This document shows, piece after piece, positions 34,644 through 42,917 of a stretch of 64,000 nucleotides of DNA. How positions within the stretch are numbered: the first letter of the stretch is position 1; each line of letters begins with the position of its first letter. The notes beneath the pieces are model-generated. The model was given only the letters and a program-made list of their open reading frames with translations, ran no database searches and was not told where the DNA came from. This stretch comes from Flexilinea flocculi (GTDB taxonomy: Bacteria; Chloroflexota; Anaerolineae; Anaerolineales; Anaerolineaceae). The DNA is taken from assembly GCF_001192795.1 (NCBI RefSeq), contig NZ_DF968179.1, forward strand, positions 1-64,000, written 5' to 3'. Both the position numbers and the translations under genes were made by a program.

Positions 34644-36134
34644 TTAAAAACCTGAATAGATGAATTGGTTGACGTCGTAACTGGGACCATAAATACCATA
34701 AACCAGGATAAAAAAAATACATCCGATGATCAACATCCAGCGAAACCACAATGGCTGATTGTCAATTTTCTCCCGCAAGCTGCTTTGATCGCGCTGGAGC
34801 CAGTTGACCACAAAAAGAATGAGCAACGAAAAGATGGTAATTTCAAAATTGGTTCTATCCATCCCGAACGTAAACAAATTGGCATTGAACAATAGACTTG
34901 GATTAAATCGGAAAATTCCACGGATAAAAGTAAAAGCATGTTCTAATGATTCTGATCGGAAGAAAATCCAGGCAAAATTAACGAGGCAGAAGGTAAAGAG
35001 AGTCTGGGCTGTTTTAAATCCGAAGGTGCCGTACGTTTTCATATTGTGAATTTTTGTTTGAAAAATAGGAGTCAATATTTTTTCTATAATTTGGAAACTT
35101 CCGTGTAAAAATCCCCAAAAGATAAAATTCCACCCTGCACCATGCCATAGACCGGATACTATGAAAACAATCATAATATTTAAAAAATGCCGAATTTTAC
35201 TTACACGATTTCCTCCCAGAGGAATATAAAGATAATCGCGGAACCATGTTGTTAATGATATATGCCAACGTTTCCAGAAATCCACAATACTTTTTGCAAA
35301 ATAAGGTCTGCGAAAGTTTTCTGAAACGGTAAATCCTAATACTTGCGCAGCTCCAATCGCAATATCTGAGTATCCGGAGAAATCGCAATAAATTTGGAAT
35401 GAATAAAAAAATGAAGCAACAATTCCAATTACGCCTGAGTGTACATAAATCTCTTGATTATTAAAAACTTCATTGACCATTAGCGCCAATCGATCTGCAA
35501 TGACGACTTTTTGAAAATAACCCCACAACATCAGCCATAAGCCATGTTTGACATTTTCAAAACGGAAATTTTTTGATTCTGTAATTTGTGGAATTGTCGA
35601 AATAGCTCTATCAATAGGTCCCGAAACCATTGTTGGGAAGAAAGCTACATAAGCAGCATATTTAAGCAAGTTCTTTTCTGCATCGATTTTCCCTCGATAA
35701 TTATCCATCAGATAGGAAAGGACCTTAAATGTATAAAAAGAAATGCCTAACGGCAAGATAAAGCTGAAAGGATTTTCGACTTGAGTAAAGTGGATCCGGC
35801 TTAATACTTTATTTAAATTAAGAAAGAAAAAATCCAAATATTTATAGAAAAAAAGGATACCAATATTCAGTGAAAAACAAGAAAATAAGATCATTTTTTG
35901 ACCAAATTTCCGTGGTCTTTCCACTCTTTTTTTTACGTATTGAATTCCAATGCCTCCAATGTATGTGGTAATAGTAGAAAATAATAACAATAATGGTAGT
36001 TTTTGATTCCAAGAAAAATAAAAAAAATAACTAGTAATTAGTATCCATAACCAACGGATTTTTTGGGGAATGATATAGTAAAAAAGACAGACAATCGGAA
36101 AGAATAGAAAGAAATTTTGAGATGTGTAAAGCAT
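34644..36134 (-). CDS. MBOAT family O-acyltransferase (AlgI/DltB-like)
   Basis: The protein has 496 residues with ten or more membrane helices. Hallmarks are FFPIVCLFYYIIPQKIRWLW at the N-terminus, NFRRPYFAKSIVDFWKRWHI, SLTTWFRDYLYIPLGGNR and FIVSGLWHGAGWNFIFWGF with the catalytic His. Such proteins pass acyl groups, usually acetyl, across the membrane to an acceptor on a surface polysaccharide with the help of an SGNH partner. The partner is the gene 15 bp upstream. AGGA five bases before the ATG supports the start. Confidence 0.93.
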   Translation of the reverse strand: MLYTSQNFFLFFPIVCLFYYIIPQKIRWLWILITSYFFYFSWNQKLPLLLLFSTITTYIGGIGIQYVKKRVERPRKFGQKMILFSCFSLNIGILFFYKYLDFFFLNLNKVLSRIHFTQVENPFSFILPLGISFYTFKVLSYLMDNYRGKIDAEKNLLKYAAYVAFFPTMVSGPIDRAISTIPQITESKNFRFENVKHGLWLMLWGYFQKVVIADRLALMVNEVFNNQEIYVHSGVIGIVASFFYSFQIYCDFSGYSDIAIGAAQVLGFTVSENFRRPYFAKSIVDFWKRWHISLTTWFRDYLYIPLGGNRVSKIRHFLNIMIVFIVSGLWHGAGWNFIFWGFLHGSFQIIEKILTPIFQTKIHNMKTYGTFGFKTAQTLFTFCLVNFAWIFFRSESLEHAFTFIRGIFRFNPSLLFNANLFTFGMDRTNFEITIFSLLILFVVNWLQRDQSSLREKIDNQPLWFRWMLIIGCIFFILVYGIYGPSYDVNQFIYSGF

Positions 36135-36149
36135 AATTTCCTATCCGGG

Positions 36150-37622
36150 TTACTTCACAGCTTTTAGACCTGTTTGGGGATCAAATGTAACATTGTCAAT
36201 GATCAGTCCCTTTTCTTTGTCATACACAAGTATGTTCAAACCATGTTGATACGTCGCTACAATTTCATGGTTTAATTTGACCTGCATCGGTATCGTTGTT
36301 GTTGTTGAATTTTGAATATAAAGATAGTCATGCAAATATGTATTAAAGGGGTAATTAGCTTCTATTATTCGGCTGTGTTTTTCAACTACCGATTTTCCTT
36401 GATCAATAATTCCAATAAAACAGGTCGAGTGGTCTTTTTTATTGCCAATAAAACCAAAATCCTGCAACTTCTCAATAGCCTCACGGGGCAGAAGGTCATA
36501 ATCCCCATCTCCTCCAGTCAGAACACTGACGTAATGAGGATTGTCAATTCGATTGAGATATTCTGTTAGATCAGTAATTTCTTTGAGATGACGAATATTA
36601 TCATAATATGCGTAAGCGTCATTCCAATTTTGTAGAATATCGCTTTTTTTTGAACTGTTTAAATTGTAAGTCGATGCCAAATATCTTCCAAACCAGGAAG
36701 AGATTTTTTCTGCTCCGAATACATTCGTGTGTCCTTCATCTTTGAAATCAGTTGTCGATAGAATTCCAATCTCTTCAACACGCTTGTTGAGATCGAGAAA
36801 TGGAACATTGTTCTGTTCCGCAATAGAAGCAATGTAATTGATTTGTTGATAATCTGTTAATGATGTTTGATAGGGAATGGCTGTTAAAAGTAGGGGAATG
36901 TGATTATCTTTTGACCATTGAATTATTTCCAACAAAGTCTTTTCATTTTCAGGTTGAATTGCCTTTTTTTCAATAATTTGATTCAGTTTCTTTAAGAACT
37001 CGACCTCATAAATGGAATCGAAATATGAATACCCTTTCAGCAAACTTGTTGTGTTTATTAACGGGTATAAAAAATCTTGATTTGATAATTCTTCTTTCAT
37101 TAATCTGGAATGGTATTTTACAAGAGGAAATAGAAACTCCAATTTGTTTTGAATTCTTTCAGTTTTAATGATGAAAAATGCTTTCTGTAGTGTAAGAGGA
37201 AATGGATCCAGTGCCTTATGATTCCATTCAGATGCATCAAAATTAACCTCTCTAAGAAACATATATACATCTAAGACGATAAGTTTCGGCTTTTGAAAAT
37301 CTTGCGATAACCTGGCAAGCATCAAACTTGCATAAGGCATCTGAGCGTTGGTAGCCAGTGAATAGGATGTGATCTGCTGTTCATTCCAAATAATCAGAGG
37401 ATTTATTCCACAAAGGACATGACTGCTTCCCAGAAAAAGGACATCTATCGAGTTTTTCGGTTCATTAACAAAAAAATTCGAAGCCTCCATTCGATCTTTT
37501 AATAAAAACACTTTGTTCACGTAGCTATATAGAATGACAACCAGAATAATGAAAAAAATAATGGAAAAAAATCTTTTCAATATTGAAGATCGAAAAAACG
37601 CCAGATTCGTTTTTTGTTCCAT
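36150..37622 (-). CDS. SGNH/DHHW-like membrane-anchored acyltransfer partner (AlgX/AlgJ-like)
   Basis: The protein has 490 residues. A single N-terminal helix (FFSIIFFIILVVILYSYVNK) places the rest outside. Ser in IDVLFLGSSHVLCGINP (about 65-68) and Asp/His in FKDEGHTNVFGAEKIS fit the catalytic positions of SGNH hydrolases. A C-terminal beta-rich domain follows (YNTYLHDYLYIQN-like region). Paired with an MBOAT protein, it likely completes acetyl transfer to a surface glycan; this is inferred from the algI/algJ precedent. It is the first gene of the two-gene unit, with GAGAG before the ATG. Confidence 0.8.
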   Translation of the reverse strand: MEQKTNLAFFRSSILKRFFSIIFFIILVVILYSYVNKVFLLKDRMEASNFFVNEPKNSIDVLFLGSSHVLCGINPLIIWNEQQITSYSLATNAQMPYASLMLARLSQDFQKPKLIVLDVYMFLREVNFDASEWNHKALDPFPLTLQKAFFIIKTERIQNKLEFLFPLVKYHSRLMKEELSNQDFLYPLINTTSLLKGYSYFDSIYEVEFLKKLNQIIEKKAIQPENEKTLLEIIQWSKDNHIPLLLTAIPYQTSLTDYQQINYIASIAEQNNVPFLDLNKRVEEIGILSTTDFKDEGHTNVFGAEKISSWFGRYLASTYNLNSSKKSDILQNWNDAYAYYDNIRHLKEITDLTEYLNRIDNPHYVSVLTGGDGDYDLLPREAIEKLQDFGFIGNKKDHSTCFIGIIDQGKSVVEKHSRIIEANYPFNTYLHDYLYIQNSTTTTIPMQVKLNHEIVATYQHGLNILVYDKEKGLIIDNVTFDPQTGLKAVK

Positions 37623-37899
37623 TAATCTCTCGTTACAATCCTTTATATAAAAAAATTTGAAACAAAAATTCAGTATAAGTAATGGGAATCAACAAAAAGC
37701 AATGTTGATATAAATTTTTAATAAGATCTATTTGCTAAATACGCGAATATTTTTTTATTTTACCAGAAACTTTTTTTAGATTTTTGCAGTCGAATTATTG
37801 GCCAGTGTCGCAATTTCCCCTTGACAATGGAAAATTGAAACGCAGACCCGAAGTACCCTTTCATGAAACGACGCGCATTCTCTGGTTTATAATTATCGA

Positions 37900-38118
37900 A
37901 TGTCAGAAATCTATGAAATCGATGAAATCGTGACCTTAAAAAAGAATCATCCGTGCGGCAGTAACCAATGGAAAATCGTTCGTTTAGGCGCTGAAATCGG
38001 TTTAGAATGCCTTGGCTGCCATCATAGAATCTTATTATCCCGCCGTGATCTTCATCAAAGGATAAAACAGAAGACATCTCGTAAGGCAGAAATTGATGAT
38101 CAGAAAGTATCTTTATAA
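37900..38118 (+). CDS. DUF951 family protein
   Basis: The protein has 72 residues. EIDEIVTLKKNHPCGSNQW and GLECLGCHHRILLSR match the small DUF951 family of Firmicutes and Chloroflexota, with Cys in PCG and CLGC that might bind metal. The function is unknown. It begins a run of plus-strand genes, ending three bases before tsaE. The 277-bp gap before it (37623-37899) holds no recognised feature. Confidence 0.9.
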   Translation: MSEIYEIDEIVTLKKNHPCGSNQWKIVRLGAEIGLECLGCHHRILLSRRDLHQRIKQKTSRKAEIDDQKVSL

Positions 38119-38121
38119 TTC

Positions 38122-38616
38122 ATGTCTATTTTAAATTCTGAATCCATTGAATACTTCAGTCGCAGTCCTGAACAATCCAAAAGATTTGGGATGCGTTTGG
38201 GATGCCTGCTTCAAAAAGGGGATTTGATTTGTTTCAGCGGTGATTTAGGCGCCGGAAAAACAACCTTTGTCCAGGGAATCGCAAAGGGATGGGGAAGTAT
38301 CGATCCTGTAACCAGTCCTACGTTTGTCTTGATCAATGAATATAATCGAATGGATAAGAATATATTATTTCATTTTGACGCATATCGCATCGGCAATACA
38401 TGGGAAGCGGAAGATTTAGATGTGGACAGAATGCTACGATTTGGTTCATTAGTAATTGAATGGGCAGAGAGAATTGACGAAATATTACCAAAAGAAAAAT
38501 TATGGATCAAAATGGAGTGGGTTTCTGATGAACAAAGGCGAATTACTTTTACCCCGCAAGGGAAAAGATACGTCCAGATCACTCAATCTTTTCGCCAAAA
38601 AACGTTCGGAGTATAA
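38122..38616 (+). CDS. tsaE: tRNA threonylcarbamoyladenosine biosynthesis ATPase TsaE
   Basis: The protein has 164 residues. Walker A is GDLGAGKTTFVQGIAKGW, followed by VTSPTFVLINEY and Walker B-type LFHFDAYRI, then LVIEWAERI. TsaE works with TsaB and TsaD to make t6A37 in ANN-decoding tRNAs; the ATPase is needed for turnover. It is followed three bases later by tsaB, the standard arrangement. The size is normal. Confidence 0.95.
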   Translation: MSILNSESIEYFSRSPEQSKRFGMRLGCLLQKGDLICFSGDLGAGKTTFVQGIAKGWGSIDPVTSPTFVLINEYNRMDKNILFHFDAYRIGNTWEAEDLDVDRMLRFGSLVIEWAERIDEILPKEKLWIKMEWVSDEQRRITFTPQGKRYVQITQSFRQKTFGV

Positions 38617-38619
38617 AAT

Positions 38620-39345
38620 ATGCTTTTAGCGATTGATACGTCTACCAGCAGCGTTGGAATTGCAATTTTTGACGGCTCGACGATTCTCGGAGAAACTACA
38701 TGGGTCAGCACGAATCGTCATACAACAATCCTTGCCAAAGCAGTAAAACAGATGTTTGAAGATATCGAAATTGACCAATCCGGATTGAAAGGAATCGCGT
38801 GTGCCTTAGGGCCGGGATCCTTCACCAGTCTGCGTGTCGGCTTGTCTTTTGCAAAAGGCATGGCAGTTGGTTTGGAGATACCGGTCATCGGAATTCCAAC
38901 ATTTGATATTCTTGCTTCTGCACAACCGGTCAATGATTTTCCTTTATGTGTACTGCTGCAAGCGGGAAGAACTCGTTTGGCTACATGTATTTATCGACAG
39001 GAAAAAGGTCGTTGGGTTTCGAATTCCGAAATCACAGTTCACACAGTGGAAAGTCTCGTCGATTTCATCCATGAACCGACAAATGTTGCCGGAGAAATCA
39101 ATGCTGATGCGCGAGCAATGTTCCGCAGACAAAATAAGAATATGAAACTGGCTTCTCCGGCTATGTGTCTTAGAAGACCTGGTTATTTGGCAGAATTAGC
39201 CTGGAAACAACTTGAAAAAGGAAATGTTCCATCAGCGGCAGATTTGGCGCCCATATACCTTCACACGAAAGATCCGATGATTCATGAATCCAATGAAAAA
39301 CCGACAGTTTCAGATCCGCAGGATGATTCCGGAAGATATCTCTGA
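38620..39345 (+). CDS. tsaB: tRNA threonylcarbamoyladenosine biosynthesis protein TsaB
   Basis: The protein has 241 residues. LAIDTSTSSVGIAIFDG and ACALGPGSFTSLRVGLSFAK are the conserved N-terminal blocks of this ASKHA-fold protein, which scaffolds TsaD and TsaE. The C-terminal part ends in LAPIYLHTKDP, as in the family. The 3' end overlaps rimI by 62 bp. TsaD is not in the window. Confidence 0.94.
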   Translation: MLLAIDTSTSSVGIAIFDGSTILGETTWVSTNRHTTILAKAVKQMFEDIEIDQSGLKGIACALGPGSFTSLRVGLSFAKGMAVGLEIPVIGIPTFDILASAQPVNDFPLCVLLQAGRTRLATCIYRQEKGRWVSNSEITVHTVESLVDFIHEPTNVAGEINADARAMFRRQNKNMKLASPAMCLRRPGYLAELAWKQLEKGNVPSAADLAPIYLHTKDPMIHESNEKPTVSDPQDDSGRYL

Positions 39346-39781
39346 AGTATTTCGGATTGATGCTCAAACTGCTGCATTGTATTGGCCAGAAAGCTCCTAT
39401 CATTTCGAAACCGAAAGAAACGATGCCTCAAGGTGCTGGGTAGCTGTAAATGAAAACGGATCCATTCTTGGATTTTTGATTTTATGGTTGATCGTTGATG
39501 AAATTCATGTAGCAAATTTCGCTGTACATCCAGAATACCAGAATCAGGGGATTGGAACAGCATTGTTGATCCATGGATTGATCAACGCCTGGGAAGAGGG
39601 TGCCCGAGTTTCCTTTCTCGAAGTGCGTGCAAGCAACCTCTCAGCAATTCATATCTATCAAAAGTTGGGGTACGAACCAGTCGGTATCCGAAAAAATTAC
39701 TATCAAGACAATCATGAAGATGCAATCATGATGAACCTTGAATCAGAAGCCTACACAAAAATATATAATCAACAGGAGTAA
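39284..39781 (+). CDS. rimI: RimI-like GNAT N-acetyltransferase
   Basis: The protein has 165 residues. The acetyl-CoA loop is VHPEYQNQGIGTALLIHGLI; FLEVRASNLSAIHIYQKLGY and the ending EDAIMMNLE match RimI, which acetylates the N-terminus of ribosomal protein S18. The start could be the ATG at 39284 or 39293; no ribosome site discriminates, and both lie inside tsaB. Position next to tsaB/tsaE is the classical neighbourhood. Confidence 0.9.
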   Translation: MNPMKNRQFQIRRMIPEDISEVFRIDAQTAALYWPESSYHFETERNDASRCWVAVNENGSILGFLILWLIVDEIHVANFAVHPEYQNQGIGTALLIHGLINAWEEGARVSFLEVRASNLSAIHIYQKLGYEPVGIRKNYYQDNHEDAIMMNLESEAYTKIYNQQE

Positions 39782-39783
39782 AA

Positions 39784-40470
39784 ATGGACGACCGCCTTGT
39801 CAAAATGAATCAGCTTGCAGCAGAAATTTCTAATTGTTCAAGATGTCAGCTCCATCTATCTCGGAAAAAATCTGTTCCTGGAGAAGGGAACATCTCTACA
39901 AAAATTCTTTTTATCGGGGAAGGTCCTGGTTTAAACGAAAATGAGTCAGGCAGGCCATTTGTCGGTCAAGCCGGAAATTTCTTAAATGAATTGTTATCCG
40001 TAGCAAAAGTAAATCGTTCAGATGTCTTTATCACCAACGTAGTCAAATGCCGTCCACCGGCAAACCGTGATCCTATGCCCGAAGAACTTTCGGCTTGTGC
40101 TGCTTTTCTGGACAAACAAATCGAGATTATTAATCCACTGGTAATCGTCACATTAGGACGTTTCTCCATGGCGAAATATTTTCCGCTTCAGCGCATCTCC
40201 ATGATTCATGGAAAAGGTCACTGGATCGGGGATCGGCTCGTTGTCCCCATGTTCCACCCTGCTGCAGCACTTCATCAACCGAATCTGCGCACTAGCATCC
40301 TGCATGATTTCGCTTTACTGCCAAATTATCTTAAAGAAGCCGCCGCAAGAATTGTAGCAACTCAAGAGGAAGAAATTCCCGCACCAGAATTAGCGAAATC
40401 ATTAAAAATCGAGACTGAGTTAACAGACCATTTATCACAAAATGATGTCACACAGCTCTCTCTTTTTTGA
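39784..40470 (+). CDS. Family 4 uracil-DNA glycosylase
   Basis: The protein has 228 residues. GEGPGLNENESGRPFVGQAG is the family 4 active-site motif, MFHPAAALHQ the second motif. Four Cys for a 4Fe-4S cluster are at 18 and 21 (NCSRC) and in KCRPPANRDP...SAC (16 apart). The enzyme removes uracil from DNA. The C-terminal 30 residues beyond the domain are family-variable. It is the last gene of the plus-strand set. Confidence 0.94.
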   Translation: MDDRLVKMNQLAAEISNCSRCQLHLSRKKSVPGEGNISTKILFIGEGPGLNENESGRPFVGQAGNFLNELLSVAKVNRSDVFITNVVKCRPPANRDPMPEELSACAAFLDKQIEIINPLVIVTLGRFSMAKYFPLQRISMIHGKGHWIGDRLVVPMFHPAAALHQPNLRTSILHDFALLPNYLKEAAARIVATQEEEIPAPELAKSLKIETELTDHLSQNDVTQLSLF

Positions 40471-40539
40471 GTTTATTAAAATTTTTTGCACCAAGCCTGA
40501 TTATTTTTTTTTGGATAACAAATGGCTGATCATAATTTA

Positions 40540-40642
40540 GCGTTTCGAATGATTAGTAGGATTTTTTGCAGTCTATTTGTTTGTGCACTTTATGCGAAAA
40601 CAACCCGACAACAATTTATTTTTCCTAATTTCGAATTGCTGA
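40540..40642. repeat. Dispersed intergenic palindrome, copy R5
   Basis: The left end AGCGTTTCGAATGATTAG and the right end CCTAATTTCGAATTGCTG (40625-40642) are inverted. The centre is weaker: TTGTTTGTGCA faces TGCGAAAACAACCCGACAACAA. It fills the gap between the uracil glycosylase gene and the glycosyltransferase gene. Confidence 0.65.
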
Positions 40643-40707
40643 TTGCTGATGCACCAGGCAACTGTGATATATAATTGTCAAAAAGATTCAATACTAAAGC
40701 AGGTCAT

Positions 40708-41826
40708 GTGAAAGCCATTTTTTTTGCAAATACGGATTGGTATCTCTTCAATTTTCGGCTGGATTTAGCCAAGTTCTTGCGTTCCCGCGGTTGGGAAGTT
40801 GTTTTCATGGCGCCGCCAGGAGATCATTTTAATCAGATCGAAAAACAAGGCTTTCGACAAATCCCTTTTGAATTTTCGCGGAAAGGGATCAACCCAATTA
40901 TCGAGAAAAGAACCATTGACCGAATCGCAAAAATCTATTGCACAGAAAAACCGGATTTGGTTCATCATTTCACAGTAAAGTGCGTCATATACGGTTCAAT
41001 GGCTGCAAAAAAATGCGGTATCCCCTGTATCATCAATTCGATTACCGGTTTGGGATATGTCTTTTTAGGCACAACGCTGATCGCACGGATGATTCGTAGA
41101 ATTGCAATTTTTTTATATAAAAGCGCACTGCAACACACACAGGTGATTTTTGAAAATCCGGATGACGCCGCATTGTTTCAAAAAATGTCGCTTGTCGATG
41201 AGAATAATTTCAATGTGATTCTCGGTACTGGAATTGATACAGATGCTTTTGTACCGGTTCCGCCACCGGATTCAATTCCGTTAGTCGTTCTTCCTGCGCG
41301 AATGCTGTGGGACAAAGGAATCGGGGAATTTGTCGGTGCTGCCGGTCTTCTTCGTGAAAAAGGCATCAAAGCCAGATTTGCCCTGGTAGGGAGAAAAGAC
41401 GAAGGAAATCCAAGCAGCATTTCTTACGATCAACTGACCTTTTGGCAGAAAGAGGGAGACGTTGAATGGTGGGGCTGGCAGGAAGATATTATTACAGTAT
41501 TATCGATGTCAGATATTGTCTGTCTGCCCAGTTATCGAGAAGGGCTGCCAAAGGTTCTAATTGAAGCATGTTCCTGTTCCCGTCCCATTGTTACAACTGA
41601 TGTTCCAGGCTGCAAGGAAGTTGTCTTGGATCAGGTGAATGGATTATTAGTTCCTGCAAAACAAATCTTGCCTCTGGCAGACGCATTGGAAAAATTAATC
41701 CTGGACAAAGACCTTCGAATACAGATGGGAAAAGAAGGCCGAATAAGAGCAGTCAATATTTTTTCTACAACGCGAGTGAATTCAGAAACGCTGAATGTAT
41801 ATCAAAAAGCAGGCTGTAATCCATGA
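40708..41826 (+). CDS. Family 4 glycosyltransferase
   Basis: The protein has about 372 residues from the GTG at 40708, giving the expected N-terminus VKAIFFANTDWYLFNFRLDL; a TTG at 40675 would add eleven residues. The donor-binding half has LPARMLWDKGIGEFVGAAGL, DIVCLPSYREGLPKVLIEAC and TTDVPGCKEVV. The similarity is to undecaprenyl-linked sugar transferases of the WbpH/PglA type. The stop overlaps the next start in ATGA (41823-41826), so it acts with the WecA-like protein on the same lipid carrier. Confidence 0.88.
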   Translation: MKAIFFANTDWYLFNFRLDLAKFLRSRGWEVVFMAPPGDHFNQIEKQGFRQIPFEFSRKGINPIIEKRTIDRIAKIYCTEKPDLVHHFTVKCVIYGSMAAKKCGIPCIINSITGLGYVFLGTTLIARMIRRIAIFLYKSALQHTQVIFENPDDAALFQKMSLVDENNFNVILGTGIDTDAFVPVPPPDSIPLVVLPARMLWDKGIGEFVGAAGLLREKGIKARFALVGRKDEGNPSSISYDQLTFWQKEGDVEWWGWQEDIITVLSMSDIVCLPSYREGLPKVLIEACSCSRPIVTTDVPGCKEVVLDQVNGLLVPAKQILPLADALEKLILDKDLRIQMGKEGRIRAVNIFSTTRVNSETLNVYQKAGCNP

Positions 41827-42917
41827 ATCTCAGTTCTTTTACTACCGGAACGATTTTTGAAGCGCTTTTTATCAGTTTCGTTTCATGCTTGATCATTACT
41901 TTTTTAAGCACAAAATTTGCAGTCCAGACCAAACTTCTGGATATTCCTGCCTCTCAACCACATAAAGTACACCAAAAGCCAGTTCCGATCAGTGGAGGAC
42001 TGGCTTTTTTTGTCACATTATGGCTTTGTAGTATGCTCATGAGGCATGACCTAAGTTCACCAATCATCAAATTGCTCATAGCAGCAACAATCATTTTTAT
42101 TTTCGGATTGTGGGATGATTATTCACCATTAAAACCTTATCAGAAAATCATCGGACAGACCGTTGCTTCCAGTGTATTAATAGCATTTGGCACGCAGGCA
42201 CAAATTGTGGAATCCTTTCCGCTGCCTTTCCAATTAAATCCTTATCTGGTGAAATCGATTGATATTGGAATTACGCTTTTTTGGCTTCTTTTCATAACCA
42301 ACGCTTTTAATTTGATTGACAGCATGGACGGATTAATGGTGGGGATTGCATCCTGGACTATCGGATTTTTTATTTTAGCTGCGATTGATTCAAAACAATG
42401 GCCACTTGCATTTTTCTGCGCAATCATGCTCGGCAGTTGCATCCTCTTAACATTTTTTAACGCTCATCCGGCATTTATTTTTTTTGGAGATTCCGGAGCG
42501 CAAACCATCGGTTTCCTGCTGGCAGCTATTGCAATACTCTATAATCCTCCGGAACGACTGCAGAGTAACACATGGTTTATGCCGATTCTCATGCTGGGCA
42601 TCCCGATTTTTGATACAGTACTTGTTGTTCTTTCAAGAAGACGAAGAGGATTACATTTCTATTCAAGCGGCACAGACCATACGTATCACCGTCTGGTGAA
42701 ACTAGGTCTCTCCAGTGTTCAGGCAGTCCAAATAATGTTATTAGCTGCATTTGCATTAGAGATACTCGCCTTTCTCGCCATTTCTCAGACACCCTTAAGA
42801 GCCAACATTATTTTCGGTATCGTGTTGATTTTCGGAATTCTTGGAATCGTTTTTTTTGAAAGTGAGAAAGTTTGGAAAAAAGAAAATTCAACCCAAAATA
42901 CAGAACAGCGCCAATAA
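41823..42917 (+). CDS. WecA/MraY-type polyprenyl-phosphate sugar-1-phosphate transferase
   Basis: The protein has 364 residues with about eleven helices. Motifs: PHKVHQKPVPISGGLAFF, LWDDYSPLKPYQKI (Asp pair), NAFNLIDSMDGL (catalytic Asp) and FFGDSGAQTIGFL, plus the C-terminal FYSSGTDHTYHRLVKLGLS with the His-rich loop of the WecA/TagO group. It transfers a sugar-1-phosphate, typically GlcNAc-1-P, to undecaprenyl phosphate and starts a lipid-linked glycan. It is coupled to the preceding glycosyltransferase. Confidence 0.92.
   Translation: MNLSSFTTGTIFEALFISFVSCLIITFLSTKFAVQTKLLDIPASQPHKVHQKPVPISGGLAFFVTLWLCSMLMRHDLSSPIIKLLIAATIIFIFGLWDDYSPLKPYQKIIGQTVASSVLIAFGTQAQIVESFPLPFQLNPYLVKSIDIGITLFWLLFITNAFNLIDSMDGLMVGIASWTIGFFILAAIDSKQWPLAFFCAIMLGSCILLTFFNAHPAFIFFGDSGAQTIGFLLAAIAILYNPPERLQSNTWFMPILMLGIPIFDTVLVVLSRRRRGLHFYSSGTDHTYHRLVKLGLSSVQAVQIMLLAAFALEILAFLAISQTPLRANIIFGIVLIFGILGIVFFESEKVWKKENSTQNTEQRQ

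Noticed and set aside
37760-38077. Minus-strand frame of 105 codons
   Set aside because: It overlaps the recognisable DUF951 gene on the plus strand and has no recognised features.
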